Assembly: GCA_964585225.1 (NCBI GenBank)
Contig: CAZPCZ010000002.1
Span: 1-59,418, forward strand
Length of the DNA stretch: 59,418 nt
Direction: 5' to 3'
DNA from: CAZPCZ01 sp964585225
Lineage (GTDB): Bacteria; Patescibacteriota; Patescibacteriia; JACPHY01
A program made the position numbers and the translations under genes. Position 1 is the stretch's first letter; every line of letters begins with the position of its first letter. Below are positions 40,885 through 49,251 of this stretch, one piece after another. Under the pieces are notes generated by a model. It made no database searches and was not told the origin of the DNA. It was given only the letters and a program-made list of their open reading frames with translations.

Positions 40885-41931
40885 CTACCTCCCGATGTCC
40901 CGCAGTAATGGCAACCCGTTCGCGGGATTCGTTGGGACGTAGATCGTGCCCGGGCGGTCCTTGAGCGACTCGATGTACTTGAAGTGGAGGTACTCCGGCG
41001 TGAGCGAGGTGGTGATGATCCGCTGCGCGTCGCGCTGGCCCTCGGCCTCGATGCGCTTGCGCTCTGCTTCCTTCTTCGCGGTCTGGAGTGTGAACTCGTA
41101 GCGTTGCGCCTCCTGCTCCGCGGTGAGCTTCTCCTGGATGCTCTCGGTCAGCCGCTCCGGCAGTGCGACATCGCGGAGCAGTACCTCCTCGAGCGTGATC
41201 CCGCGCGGTTCGAGGTCCTTCGCAATGAGTTCACGGAGTTTTCGTGCAACTTCCTCACGCTTCGCGGAGTAGATGTCCTTCGCTTCGAACTCCGCAACGG
41301 TCGAACGGATCGCGCTCCGGATGATCGGCCGTACGATGCGATCGCGATACTGCGGCCCCACCTCGCGGAAGATGTCCGATGCCTTCGCCTCTTGGAGTCG
41401 GTACAGTACGGTGAGGTCGAGCGAGACATCCAGTCCTTCCTTCGTGAGGACGGTGAGCGTGTCGCCCGAACCGCCTTCGCGCGTCTTCGTCATGGAGAAC
41501 TCTTCGGTACGGATGCTCATCTTCTCGACGCGTGCGAGCGGGTTCACGAGGTGGATGCCGCTCCGGAGCTCGGCATCACGGACCTTGCCGAACAGGTGCA
41601 CGACGCCGGTTTGTCCCGCACCAATGACCACCACGCTCGATGCGAGAACAACGAGCACGACAACCGCGACGATAACCCACGGGGCTTTGGAACGCATAGT
41701 GTTGAGGATAGTGGAAGTAGTACCAGTCGAAATGACGCGCGAACGGCCTGCCCCGGCCCGCGCGTCGGAGCCACTCCATTGCGCGCGACGGAGAAAGAAG
41801 TAGATCGCCCCGATGACGAGGAGGGGGAAGAAGTACTTGCCGAACAGTGTGAGCGCGATGGTGATCCCGATGATCGCGCCAACGATCTGCTGCGGCCGCA
41901 GGTTCCGAAGCCACTCGGGGGTTGGAGGCAT
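40885..41931 (-). CDS. Prohibitin/SPFH-domain membrane protein
   Basis: A 348-residue protein. The SPFH core begins after a membrane helix (WVIVAVVVLVVLASSVVVIG): QTGVVHLFGKVRDAEL, SGIHLVNPLARVEKMSIRTE, LTKEGLDVSLDLTVLYRL. A long charged helix follows (EKLTAEQEAQRYEFTLQTAK). This is the HflK/HflC/prohibitin type that scaffolds membrane complexes or FtsH. An extra N-terminal stretch of 78 residues has one or two more helices (IVGAIIGITIALTLFGKYF); translation from ATG 41697 would give the common family length. No Shine-Dalgarno at either start. Confidence 0.85.
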   Translation of the reverse strand: MPPTPEWLRNLRPQQIVGAIIGITIALTLFGKYFFPLLVIGAIYFFLRRAQWSGSDARAGAGRSRVISTGTTSTILNTMRSKAPWVIVAVVVLVVLASSVVVIGAGQTGVVHLFGKVRDAELRSGIHLVNPLARVEKMSIRTEEFSMTKTREGGSGDTLTVLTKEGLDVSLDLTVLYRLQEAKASDIFREVGPQYRDRIVRPIIRSAIRSTVAEFEAKDIYSAKREEVARKLRELIAKDLEPRGITLEEVLLRDVALPERLTESIQEKLTAEQEAQRYEFTLQTAKKEAERKRIEAEGQRDAQRIITTSLTPEYLHFKYIESLKDRPGTIYVPTNPANGLPLLRDIGR

Positions 41932-41964
41932 AGTGTATGCAAAAGGGTGCTCAACGTATCGTTC

Positions 41965-43149
41965 TCACTGTACATCACGACGGGGGCCCGAGAACAGTCG
42001 AGGGGCGGGGAGCCATCGCACGTCGTCAATGGATGCCGCATTCGTAAGGAGCATAACAAGGCGATCGACGCCGAGGGCCATGCCGGCCGTCGGTGGCATG
42101 CGGCGGAGGGCGGCGATGAAATCCATGTCGATCGGGTAGACCGGCTTCCCGAGTTTCCGGCGGAGGCGCTGATCGGCCCGGAATCGCGCGAGTTGTTCAT
42201 CTGCGTCGGTGAGCTCTGAAAATCCGTTCGCGATCTCGAGACCACCGATGTAGAGCTCGACGCGCTCAGCGTAGCGCGGGTCTTTGGATTTCTTCCGCGC
42301 AAGCGCAGCCATCTGCACGGGCCAGTCAAGGAGGAATGTCGGACGCGTTCTCCCAAGTTTCGGCTCCACCTCCGTGAGGTGGATCTTGAAAAAGAGATCG
42401 TCGAAGGTATCGTCCGTCGTCACCGTATATCCCTTCGCGCGACATACTCTCGCCATCGCCGCGCGTGCCCCGCGAAAGTGGCCAACCCCCGGGGTTGGCC
42501 ACTTTGTGGACCCGAGGAGGTGATCGAGGTCGAGCTTCGCGTACCGCTTCCACGCCTGACGCATGGTAAGCCGCTCCCAGGGCGTGGTGAGGTTGATGGA
42601 TTGGCCTCGGTAGGAAATCTTGAATTTTGAATTTTGAATTTGTTTGGAATTTGTCCGCCAGAGGCGGATCCGCCTTTGGCGGAGAATTTGGTTCTTGGTC
42701 ATTCCGCGATGCTCGTCGGGGAGGATAGCGTCGAGGAGATGGGAGAGCAACGTCTCACAGTCAACCATGAGCGCCCGGTAGTCCGCATCACGGTGGTACC
42801 ATTCGAGCATCGTGAACTCGGGATTGTGCGTGCCGCCCCAGGGCTCACCGTCACGAAAGACCGGACCGATTTCAAAAAGACCTGGCGCCTGACACCTGAC
42901 ACCTGACACCTGACCAAGGCACTTCTTCAGTGAAAACTCCGGACTCATGCGGAGAAAGGCATCATGCGCACGTCCGCGCTCGTCATGGACCGTCGTCCGC
43001 AGGGGTTCAAGGTACGGCTCCTGCGATGGATGTGCGAGCATCACCGGAGTCTCAACCTCTAAAAAATTCCGCGCCCAAAAAAACTCACGGATCCCTCGCA
43101 GGATCCGGTGCCGCTCCATGAGTCGATCCTGTTGCGTACGATCCGTCAT
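41965..43149 (-). CDS. EpmA/GenX-like lysyl-tRNA synthetase paralogue
   Basis: A 394-residue class II synthetase core without the OB-fold anticodon domain, as in EpmA (PoxA/GenX), which charges elongation factor P with a lysine derivative. Motifs: VETPVMLAHPSQEPYLEPL, LRMSPEFSLKKCL, FEIGPVFRDGE..HNPEFTMLEWY and the final ALGVDRLVMLL. Three repeat-derived inserts break it: GQVSGVRCQ, about 29 residues around SKQIQNSKFKISYR, and KWPTPGVGHF. Without these it would be near the usual 325. It starts on the rpsR stop (ATGA), so it is the last gene of the S6-SSB-S18 operon. Substrate specificity is not certain. Confidence 0.75.
   Translation of the reverse strand: MTDRTQQDRLMERHRILRGIREFFWARNFLEVETPVMLAHPSQEPYLEPLRTTVHDERGRAHDAFLRMSPEFSLKKCLGQVSGVRCQAPGLFEIGPVFRDGEPWGGTHNPEFTMLEWYHRDADYRALMVDCETLLSHLLDAILPDEHRGMTKNQILRQRRIRLWRTNSKQIQNSKFKISYRGQSINLTTPWERLTMRQAWKRYAKLDLDHLLGSTKWPTPGVGHFRGARAAMARVCRAKGYTVTTDDTFDDLFFKIHLTEVEPKLGRTRPTFLLDWPVQMAALARKKSKDPRYAERVELYIGGLEIANGFSELTDADEQLARFRADQRLRRKLGKPVYPIDMDFIAALRRMPPTAGMALGVDRLVMLLTNAASIDDVRWLPAPRLFSGPRRDVQ
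42476..42507. repeat. GTGGCCAACCCC palindrome in the EpmA-like gene
   Basis: AAAGTGGCCAACCCC and its complement; adds KWPTPGVGHF in frame. Confidence 0.7.
42616..42690. repeat. AT-rich repeat plus CCGCC palindrome in the EpmA-like gene
   Basis: TTGAATTTTGAATTTTGAA run, then TCCGCC..AGGCGGATCCGCCT..GGCGGA. Same composite as in lspA. Confidence 0.75.
42880..42916. repeat. GACACCTGACACCTGACACC tandem repeat
   Basis: Three or more 9-nt units in frame, giving QVSGVRCQ on the minus strand. Confidence 0.7.
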
Positions 43150-43409
43150 TCCGGGATGTACGGCATCAACGCCATGACCCGTGCGCGTTTGATGGCCGTC
43201 TTCAGCTTCCGCTGGTGCGCGGTGCACACGCCGGAGCGGCGCGTCGGGGCAATCTTCTTGTACGAGGACACGAACCGCCCGAGGAGCTGCACATCCTTGT
43301 AGTCCGGCTCCTCGATGTGGTGGATGCAGAAGAAGCAGTGCCGCTGCTCGGGGATGATGCGGCTCTTGCGTTTCGTACGTGATGGCGGCGCATTCGGAGG
43401 GAGTGACAT
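43146..43409 (-). CDS. rpsR: 30S ribosomal protein S18
   Basis: An 87-residue protein. Conserved: CFFCIHHIEEPDYKDVQLLG, FVSSYKKIAPTRRSGVC, HQRKLKTAIKRARVMALMPY. The CxxC plus later Cys suggest the zinc-binding form. It lies downstream of ssb, separated by a repeat-filled spacer of 78 nt, and overlaps the EpmA-like start. No Shine-Dalgarno. Confidence 0.95.
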   Translation of the reverse strand: MSLPPNAPPSRTKRKSRIIPEQRHCFFCIHHIEEPDYKDVQLLGRFVSSYKKIAPTRRSGVCTAHQRKLKTAIKRARVMALMPYIPE

Positions 43410-43487
43410 GGGAGTTATGAGTGATGAGTTATGAGTGATGAGTTGATCGCCCTTCCCCCTTCACTCGTCCCTCTTCCCTCTTCACTT
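43410..43487. repeat. Repeat spacer between ssb and rpsR
   Basis: GTTATGAGTGATGAG units followed by CCCTCTTCCCTCTTCACTTC-type pyrimidine units. Nearly the same composite lies between rpsF and ssb at 43941-44017. Confidence 0.75.
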
Positions 43488-43940
43488 CTAAAACGGTATC
43501 TCCTCCACTTTGAGCTCGTCCTTTGCGACCATCTCCGCTGGCATCTCCTCCTCGGCCGCATTCGGCGGTGCTGCGGGCTGTCGCTTGTTGAACTGCTGGG
43601 TCCCGCCGCCGGGCGCGCGGTCGAGCATGATCATGTTCTCCGCGACGATCTCCGTGCGGTTGCGCTTCGTGCCATCCTGCGCGGTCCACTCGCGGGTCTT
43701 CATGCGACCCTCGACGTACACCTTGCGCCCACGCCCGAGGTACTGCGCGCAAATCTCTGCGAGCCGACCGAACGCGACGACGTTGTGGAACTCCGCCTCA
43801 TCGTGACGCACCCCCTGCGGATCCACGAACGCACGGTTCGTCGCAACACCGAACGTGCAGACGTTCGTGCCGCCCGCGGTCGTGCGCGATTCTGGATCTC
43901 GCGTGAGGTTCCCGATGACCATGACCTTATTGAGCGTCAT
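43488..43940 (-). CDS. ssb: Single-stranded DNA-binding protein
   Basis: A 150-residue protein. The OB-fold (about 1-110) has NKVMVIGNLTRDPESR, FGVATNRAF, FHNVVAFGRLAEI, KVYVEGRMKTREW. The linker is short and Gln/Pro-rich, ending in the acidic tip ELKVEEIPF that binds repair and replication partners. Standard rpsF-ssb-rpsR order. No Shine-Dalgarno. Confidence 0.95.
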   Translation of the reverse strand: MTLNKVMVIGNLTRDPESRTTAGGTNVCTFGVATNRAFVDPQGVRHDEAEFHNVVAFGRLAEICAQYLGRGRKVYVEGRMKTREWTAQDGTKRNRTEIVAENMIMLDRAPGGGTQQFNKRQPAAPPNAAEEEMPAEMVAKDELKVEEIPF

Positions 43941-44017
43941 AGAAGTGATGAGTGATGAGTTACGAGTGATGAGTTGATCGTTCCCTCTTCACTCTTCCCT
44001 CTTCACTCTTCCCTTGC
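43941..44017. repeat. Repeat spacer between rpsF and ssb
   Basis: GAGTTACGAGTGATGAGTTG then repeated TTCCCTCTTCACTC. Homologous to the spacer at 43410-43487. Confidence 0.75.
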
Positions 44018-44482
44018 TTAGACCATTTCCTTCCCCAAAATCTCCTCGAGCTTCTTGTCGAGGTCTTCGATCGCCGATGGCTCGGCGACGGGCGCGGTGA
44101 CCGCGGCGGCACGTTCGGCGACCGCTGCCTTCGCCTCTCGCTCGCGCGCCTTCGCGCGCTCCATGACCTCGATCTGCGCGCCGACCGCGCGTGCCTTCTC
44201 GCTCTTCACGGTCACGAGGCACCGGAGGACGAACGGGAGGAGCCGGAACTCGCGTTCAATCTCCTTCACCGCGGGTCCGGACGCGGTGAACTCGACGAGC
44301 GCGTACTCGCCCGCCTGGTTCCGCTTGACGGGGTACGCGAGTCGCTGCCGCGCAACCTCACGCGTCGTCACGACGGATCCACCGTTCGCCTGAATGACCT
44401 TCACCGCCTGTTCGCGGATTGCGGTGCGATCGGCCTCGCGATCCTGCAGTGGCGTGAGGAAGAGGAGTTCGTAGGATTGCAT
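44018..44482 (-). CDS. rpsF: 30S ribosomal protein S6
   Basis: A 154-residue protein. The S6 fold: MQSYELLFLTPLQDREA, GGSVVTTREVARQRLAYPVK, GEYALVEFTASGPAVKEIER, LLPFVLRCLVTVK. S6 binds S18 in the platform of the small subunit. A charged Ala/Glu-rich C-terminal extension of about 55 residues (VMERAKAREREAKAA) exceeds the usual length. First gene of the operon; no Shine-Dalgarno. Confidence 0.93.
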   Translation of the reverse strand: MQSYELLFLTPLQDREADRTAIREQAVKVIQANGGSVVTTREVARQRLAYPVKRNQAGEYALVEFTASGPAVKEIEREFRLLPFVLRCLVTVKSEKARAVGAQIEVMERAKAREREAKAAVAERAAAVTAPVAEPSAIEDLDKKLEEILGKEMV

Positions 44483-44494
44483 AGCTCGCGGTCA

Positions 44495-44523
44495 CCGTAC
44501 CATCCGCTCGGGGGACGCGCAAC
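44495..44523 (-). promoter_or_regulatory. rpsF operon promoter
   Basis: Minus strand: TTGCGC (44523-44518), 17 nt, TACGGT (44500-44495). The hairpin ending the upstream gene abuts the -35 box. Confidence 0.7.
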
Positions 44524-44549
44524 CCTCCACCGCGATCCCGGTGGAGGGA
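44524..44549 (-). terminator. Terminator of the M23 gene
   Basis: CCCTCCACCG/CGGTGGAGGG with a 6-nt loop; TTGCGC, the next -35 box, follows directly. Confidence 0.6.
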
Positions 44550-44567
44550 CGGTGGACGATCAGAGGA

Positions 44568-45737
44568 TTACCGCAAATAGCGGAATGGGTTCACGCGAGC
44601 GCCGTTCGCGAACACTTCGAGGTGGATGTGCGGACCGGTCGAACGCCCGGTTGACCCGACGAGCGCGATCACTTGTCCGCGGCTCACCGGCTGCCCCTTC
44701 GTCACGAGGAGCTTCGAGTTGTGCGCGTAGCGCGTCTGGAGTCCGTTCCCATGGTCAACGAGCACCTGGTAGCCATAGCCGCGGATCCATCCGGATGAGA
44801 CGACCGTACCGGCCTCGGACGCGAACACCGACGTCCCGTGCGCAACCGCGATATCAATGCCGTGGTGCCGCCACGTGAAGTACTGCGAGATGCGGTACCC
44901 GCCCTCGGATGGCCAGAGGAACTTCCCCGCAATGGACGGGAGCGGGAGCGCGGGTCGCGCCGGACGACGGATGACCGGCGGCGCGACAACGGCGGGCGGA
45001 CGACCGCCCGGAATGATGAGGAGGTCACCGACATCAATGTCATCCGCGTCGACGAGTCGGTTGAACTCGAGGATTTCCTCGGCATCCGCGCCGAACCGCT
45101 TCGCGATCGCCTCGAGGGTGTCCACGCGACGCACGGTGTACGACACGCCGTCGGTCGGCAGGATCCGAAGCACATCACCCGGACGGATCGTGCTCCACGC
45201 CGAGAGCGCGTTCTCCCAGAGAACCGTCGCGGTTTGCAGCCCGAACCGCTCCGCGATCGTGGATGGGGTGTCGCCGGGCTCCACGGTGTACGTCTGGATA
45301 CCAGCGCGTCCGGTCTCCTCGACCGCCGTGTCCGTGAGGATCGGCTGGATGAGCGCGAAGCCGGTCGTTGATGGTGGAGTGTCGGCAACCGCCTCTGCCG
45401 CGAGCACGGTTGGCTGGAACGCCGTCGAAACGCTCGCGAGCCGGAACGTCGGCCGCTGCGTCGGCAATGCCGGGCCCTCGACGATCTCCTCTGCGAGGTC
45501 TTCCTCCTCGCTCGTAATGAAGGCGGAGAGGAGCGCGCGTTCGCCGATGAACCCGCCGAACTCCCGCGCGTGGATCGTCTGCGCGGCGATGCCGAGCACG
45601 ACGACGGCGAAAATACCCTGGAGTATGAGTCGGCTCGTGAGGAATCGCACCACGATCCCCGTCGCGTTGAGCCGACCGTGGACCCCCACCCGGCGCATCG
45701 TCCACCACAGCCGGTAGAACGGAATGAGCGCGCGCAC
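44568..45737 (-). CDS. M23-family peptidase with two LysM domains
   Basis: A protein of at least 389 residues, exported or membrane-anchored (helix LILQGIFAVVVLGIAAQTIH). Two LysM modules (about 148-192, YTVEPGDTPSTIAERFGLQ; 198-243, YTVRRVDTLEAIAKRFG) bind peptidoglycan. The C-terminal M23 domain has the zinc ligands in HHGIDIAVAHG and GPHIHLEVFANG. It likely cuts cell-wall peptide bridges. The start is problematic: the frame continues about 48 codons upstream with protein-like sequence (CIEWLFAIGRALGWFGHRIA) but has no ATG, GTG or TTG there, so GTG 45737 is only the first canonical choice. Confidence 0.85.
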   Translation of the reverse strand: MRALIPFYRLWWTMRRVGVHGRLNATGIVVRFLTSRLILQGIFAVVVLGIAAQTIHAREFGGFIGERALLSAFITSEEEDLAEEIVEGPALPTQRPTFRLASVSTAFQPTVLAAEAVADTPPSTTGFALIQPILTDTAVEETGRAGIQTYTVEPGDTPSTIAERFGLQTATVLWENALSAWSTIRPGDVLRILPTDGVSYTVRRVDTLEAIAKRFGADAEEILEFNRLVDADDIDVGDLLIIPGGRPPAVVAPPVIRRPARPALPLPSIAGKFLWPSEGGYRISQYFTWRHHGIDIAVAHGTSVFASEAGTVVSSGWIRGYGYQVLVDHGNGLQTRYAHNSKLLVTKGQPVSRGQVIALVGSTGRSTGPHIHLEVFANGARVNPFRYLR

Positions 45738-46048
45738 GAAGCGACCGCCGAGACCCGTGTTCCCGGCGGCAATGCGGTGCCCAAACCACCCGAGCGCGCG
45801 CCCGATGGCGAAGAGCCACTCGATGCACTTCAGGCAAACTGCGATGGCGGTTTTCTTGAGTGATCGTGCGATAGAGAGAGTAAGTTTTATTGGCGTTTCC
45901 GCATCCGCTCAGGAGTGCGGAAATGCGGGCCTGTGGACAACGCTGCCGGAAAACAAAAGCACCTGGAGTTCCAGCGCAAGGACGAGCGCAACTGGGCTTC
46001 CAGGACTGCCACCATCCTACCACAGAATCGCCCCCCGGTCAACCGTCG

Positions 46049-46798
46049 TCAAGCGCGAAATGTCAGGCGATGGTTGACAGAGGTACCGAATTTCCTGATG
46101 GCTTCCCTATGGGCAACTGTCGCGTACCCCCGATGCGCCGCGAAGCCGTACTGAGGGAACTCGCGGTCGAGCTCGTCCATGTGCGCATCGCGTGTGCATT
46201 TCGCAATGATGGATGCCGCGGCGATGGATTTCACGAGCCGATCACCGTGGATGATGCCGCATTGCGGGATGGAGAGGTTGGGAATGGTCCATGCGTCGAC
46301 GAGCGCGAACCAATCCCCCACGTTCGTCATTTCGACCGGAACATTCTCCTCCCGTTCCGTCATTTCTGCGCCATGAACGCATTCGCCTTTGGCGGAGACC
46401 GTCCAGTGGAGCGGAGAAATCTCCGATCGATCGGGGATCTCTCGACTGCGCTGCGACTCCGCTCGAGATGACGGATGGCCAAGGAACGCGCGTACCGCGC
46501 GTTCCATCGCCAGATACGTCGCTTGCCGAATGTTCAGCCGATCAATCTCCTCAACGGACGCGCTCCCGATCGCCCAACGGTACCCGCGTCGGCGAAACTC
46601 CACGAGGAGGCGCTCGCGCTGCTGGCGCGAGAGGAGTTTCGAATCGCGAATGAGCCCCAGACGAGAATCGAGCGGCAAGACGCACGCCGCAGCAACCACC
46701 GGCCCCGCAAGACACCCGCACCCCGCCTCATCAACACCGATCGGGACATGCCCCAATGCGATGAGCTCGCGCTCGTGGATGAATGTCGGAGGACGCAT
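46049..46798 (-). CDS. rnhB: Ribonuclease HII
   Basis: A 249-residue enzyme cleaving RNA in RNA-DNA hybrids. Catalytic region VGVDEAGCGCLAGPVVAAA (usual DEAGRGPLAGP, here two Cys), then IRDSKLLS, GDRLVKSIAAASIIAKCTRD and a late HRGYAT. About 30 residues between AFLGHP and the AEMTE region (SSRAESQRSREIPDRSEIS..) come from dispersed repeats, in frame. ATG 46798 is chosen since the longer reading adds non-family sequence. No clear Shine-Dalgarno. Confidence 0.88.
   Translation of the reverse strand: MRPPTFIHERELIALGHVPIGVDEAGCGCLAGPVVAAACVLPLDSRLGLIRDSKLLSRQQRERLLVEFRRRGYRWAIGSASVEEIDRLNIRQATYLAMERAVRAFLGHPSSRAESQRSREIPDRSEISPLHWTVSAKGECVHGAEMTEREENVPVEMTNVGDWFALVDAWTIPNLSIPQCGIIHGDRLVKSIAAASIIAKCTRDAHMDELDREFPQYGFAAHRGYATVAHREAIRKFGTSVNHRLTFRA
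46384..46472. repeat. Two fused repeats inside rnhB
   Basis: CGCCTTTGGCGGAG (half of the CCGCC palindrome) next to a GAGAAATCTCCGATCG..CTCGAGATGACGG unit of the family at 14843. Confidence 0.7.
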
Positions 46799-47110
46799 GC
46801 ACCTGCAGGATACCACTGCGCGGTACAGCTCCCTTGACCCCTCCACCGATGCGCGCCACACTGGAGATGCAGCGCGTACCCATCGGTACGCTGTTTGTTT
46901 CCTCAGGTTCACCCTGAGCGAAGCGAAGGGTCTCTCACGCCGGAAAGTAGCTGTTGAGAAATGAGAACGTGGTTATGGAGAATGGAAACGAGAAAGTGGA
47001 ATCCTTCATCTCCAATTTCCATTACCATTTTCTATCTTCCATACAGCCAATTTCTCAAATTCGTAAGATCCTTCGTCAGTCTTCGGCTTCCTCAGGATAA
47101 ACTCGTATCT
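46799..47110. other. Repeat-rich intergenic region upstream of hppA
   Basis: Holds TTCACCCTGAGCGAAGCGAAGGGTC, then AT-rich GAGAATGGAAACGAGAAAG and its complement-like TTTCCATTACCATTTTC, and CTTCGTCAG..CTTCCTCAGG. No gene and no clear promoter seen. Confidence 0.55.
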
Positions 47111-49132
47111 ATGACCGCCGTGCTCACGTTTGCGCTCCTCTCCGCCGTCGCCGCGATTGCGTACGGCCTCGTCCTCACCGCGCAGATCATGCGCCTCCCC
47201 GCTGGCGAGGGGAAGATGATCGGCATCGCGCATGCGATTCAGGAAGGCGCGCGCGCGTTCTTGAAGCGTCAGTACACCGCGGTCGCGTGGATCGGCATCC
47301 TCCTCTTCCTCGTCATTGGGTTCGTGCCCGCGCTCGGCTGGCGTTCCGCGATCGGCTTCCTCGTCGGCGCAGTCCTCTCCGCGGTCGCGGGCGCGATCGG
47401 CATGAGCGTTGCGGTACGCGCGAACGTACGCACCGCGCAGGCAGCGAAGCGGGGGATCGCACCAGCGCTTGATGTCGCGGTGAAGGGCGGCGCGGTCACC
47501 GGTATGCTCGTCGTCGGGCTCGCGCTCCTCGGCGTGGTGTCCATCTACTCGCTCGGTGGGAGAGATGCTGCGGCGCTCAAGATGCTCGTGGGCTTCGGAT
47601 TCGGCGGCTCGCTCATCTCCGTGTTCGCGCGGCTCGGCGGCGGCATCTACACGAAAGCAGCGGATGTCGGCGCGGACCTCGTTGGCAAAGTGGAGGCGGG
47701 CATCCCGGAGGATGATCCACGAAATCCCGCGGTCATCGCGGACAACGTCGGCGATAACGTCGGCGATGATGCGGGGATGGCCGCGGACCTCTTCGAGACG
47801 TACGCGGTGACGCTCGTCGCCACGATGCTCCTCGGCTCACTCACCGGCGGCGGTGGGAACGCCGCGGTCCTCTACCCGATCCTCATCGGCGGCATCGCCG
47901 CCATCGCCTCGATCCTCGGGACGTTCGCAATCCGGCTCGGGAAGGGATCAACGGCAATCATGGGCGCGCTGTACAAGGGACTCGCCGCTGCCGGCATCCT
48001 CGCCGCGATCGGTATCGTCATGGTCCCGCGGTTCTTCCAGCTCGGGAATGCCTCGTTCAACCCCGCCTCCTCGATGCTCTGGGGGCCCGCGCTCATCGGG
48101 CTCGCCGTGACCGCGCTCCTCGTCGTCATCACGGAGTACTACACCTCGACATCACGCAAGCCGGTACGGTCGATCGCGGCGGCATCGGAGACCGGCCACG
48201 GGACGAACGTCATCCAAGGGCTCGCGGTTGGCATGCGCTCGACGGCATGGCCCGTCCTCGTCATCGCCGCAGCAATCTGGGCATCGTTCCAGATTGGCGG
48301 GTTGTACGGCATCGGTATCGCCGCGATGGCCATGCTCTCACTCGCGGGCATCATTGTGACGATCGACGCGTATGGCCCGATCACGGACAACGCCGGCGGC
48401 ATCGCGGAGATGGCCGGGCTGCCGGATGAAGTACGCGCGGTCACGGATCCGCTCGACGCGGTCGGGAACACGACGAAGGCGGTGACGAAAGGGTACGCGA
48501 TCGGATCCGCAGCGCTCGCGGCACTCGTGCTCTTCGCGGACTACACGCACGCGCTCGGCGAACGCGGGCTCAACGTCGAGTTCCGCCTCGACGACCCAAA
48601 GGTGCTCATCGGGCTCTTGATCGGCGGCATTCTCCCGTACCTCTTTGGCGCGCGAGCGATGGAAGCCGTGCGCCGCGCCGCGTCGAGCGTCGTCAAGGAG
48701 GTACGCCGACAATTCCGCGAAATCCCGGGTATCATGGAGGGGACAGGAAAACCTGACTACGCCCGCTGCGTTGACATTGTCACGAAGGCCGCGATCAAGG
48801 AAATGGTCGTCCCCGCGCTCCTCCCCGTCGTCGCCCCGATCCTCGTCGGCCTCTTCTTGGGTGCGCACGCGCTCGGTGGACTCTTGATCGGCGTGCTCAT
48901 CTCCGGGCTGTTCCTCGCGATCGCGATGACGACGGGCGGCGCAGCGTGGGACAACGCGAAGAAGTACATCGAGGCCGGCAACCACGGCGGGAAGAAATCC
49001 CCCGCCCACCAAGCCGCCGTCACCGGCGACACCGTCGGCGATCCCTACAAAGACACTGCGGGTCCCGCCATCAACCCGATGATAAAAATCGTAAATATCG
49101 TTGCCCTGCTCATTGTGGGGCTCTTGCGGTAG
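47111..49132 (+). CDS. hppA: Membrane-bound ion-translocating pyrophosphatase
   Basis: A 673-residue integral membrane enzyme coupling pyrophosphate hydrolysis to ion export, with about 16 helices. Substrate motifs: GGGIYTKAADVGADLVGKVE, IPEDDPRNPAVIADNVGDNV, DDAGMAADLFETYAV and, near the end, GDTVGDPYKDTAGPAINPM. The switch motif reads GNTTKAVTKGYAIG, with Lys where K+-dependent enzymes have Ala, so it is probably a K+-independent proton pump. ATG 47111 fits the family start; the 50-residue extension is repeat-derived. Useful in an organism with limited energy metabolism. Confidence 0.95.
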   Translation: MTAVLTFALLSAVAAIAYGLVLTAQIMRLPAGEGKMIGIAHAIQEGARAFLKRQYTAVAWIGILLFLVIGFVPALGWRSAIGFLVGAVLSAVAGAIGMSVAVRANVRTAQAAKRGIAPALDVAVKGGAVTGMLVVGLALLGVVSIYSLGGRDAAALKMLVGFGFGGSLISVFARLGGGIYTKAADVGADLVGKVEAGIPEDDPRNPAVIADNVGDNVGDDAGMAADLFETYAVTLVATMLLGSLTGGGGNAAVLYPILIGGIAAIASILGTFAIRLGKGSTAIMGALYKGLAAAGILAAIGIVMVPRFFQLGNASFNPASSMLWGPALIGLAVTALLVVITEYYTSTSRKPVRSIAAASETGHGTNVIQGLAVGMRSTAWPVLVIAAAIWASFQIGGLYGIGIAAMAMLSLAGIIVTIDAYGPITDNAGGIAEMAGLPDEVRAVTDPLDAVGNTTKAVTKGYAIGSAALAALVLFADYTHALGERGLNVEFRLDDPKVLIGLLIGGILPYLFGARAMEAVRRAASSVVKEVRRQFREIPGIMEGTGKPDYARCVDIVTKAAIKEMVVPALLPVVAPILVGLFLGAHALGGLLIGVLISGLFLAIAMTTGGAAWDNAKKYIEAGNHGGKKSPAHQAAVTGDTVGDPYKDTAGPAINPMIKIVNIVALLIVGLLR

Positions 49133-49136
49133 AGGC

Positions 49137-49176
49137 CCTCCCCCTCGTTCTGAGGGGGAGTGGTGGGGGTGCGGGG
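49137..49176. repeat. CCCTCCCCCTCGTTCTGAGG repeat
   Basis: Inverted CCCCCTC..GAGGGGG; almost identical to the copy at 50953-50990. May also act as the hppA terminator. Confidence 0.7.
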
Positions 49177-49183
49177 ACGATGA

Positions 49184-49212
49184 TTGCGCGGATCGAGGGC
49201 GCGTGGTACGGT
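49184..49212 (+). promoter_or_regulatory. Promoter of the HAD-like gene
   Basis: TTGCGC (49184-49189), 17 nt, TACGGT (49207-49212), with the same boxes as the rpsF promoter. Confidence 0.65.
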
Positions 49213-49251
49213 CTCCTTCGTTCCTTCACCCAACCGACACAGGAGGCGTCC

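Noticed and set aside
43410..44017. Short CRISPR array
   Set aside because: Repeats are degenerate AT-rich words and the sequence between the two blocks is ssb.
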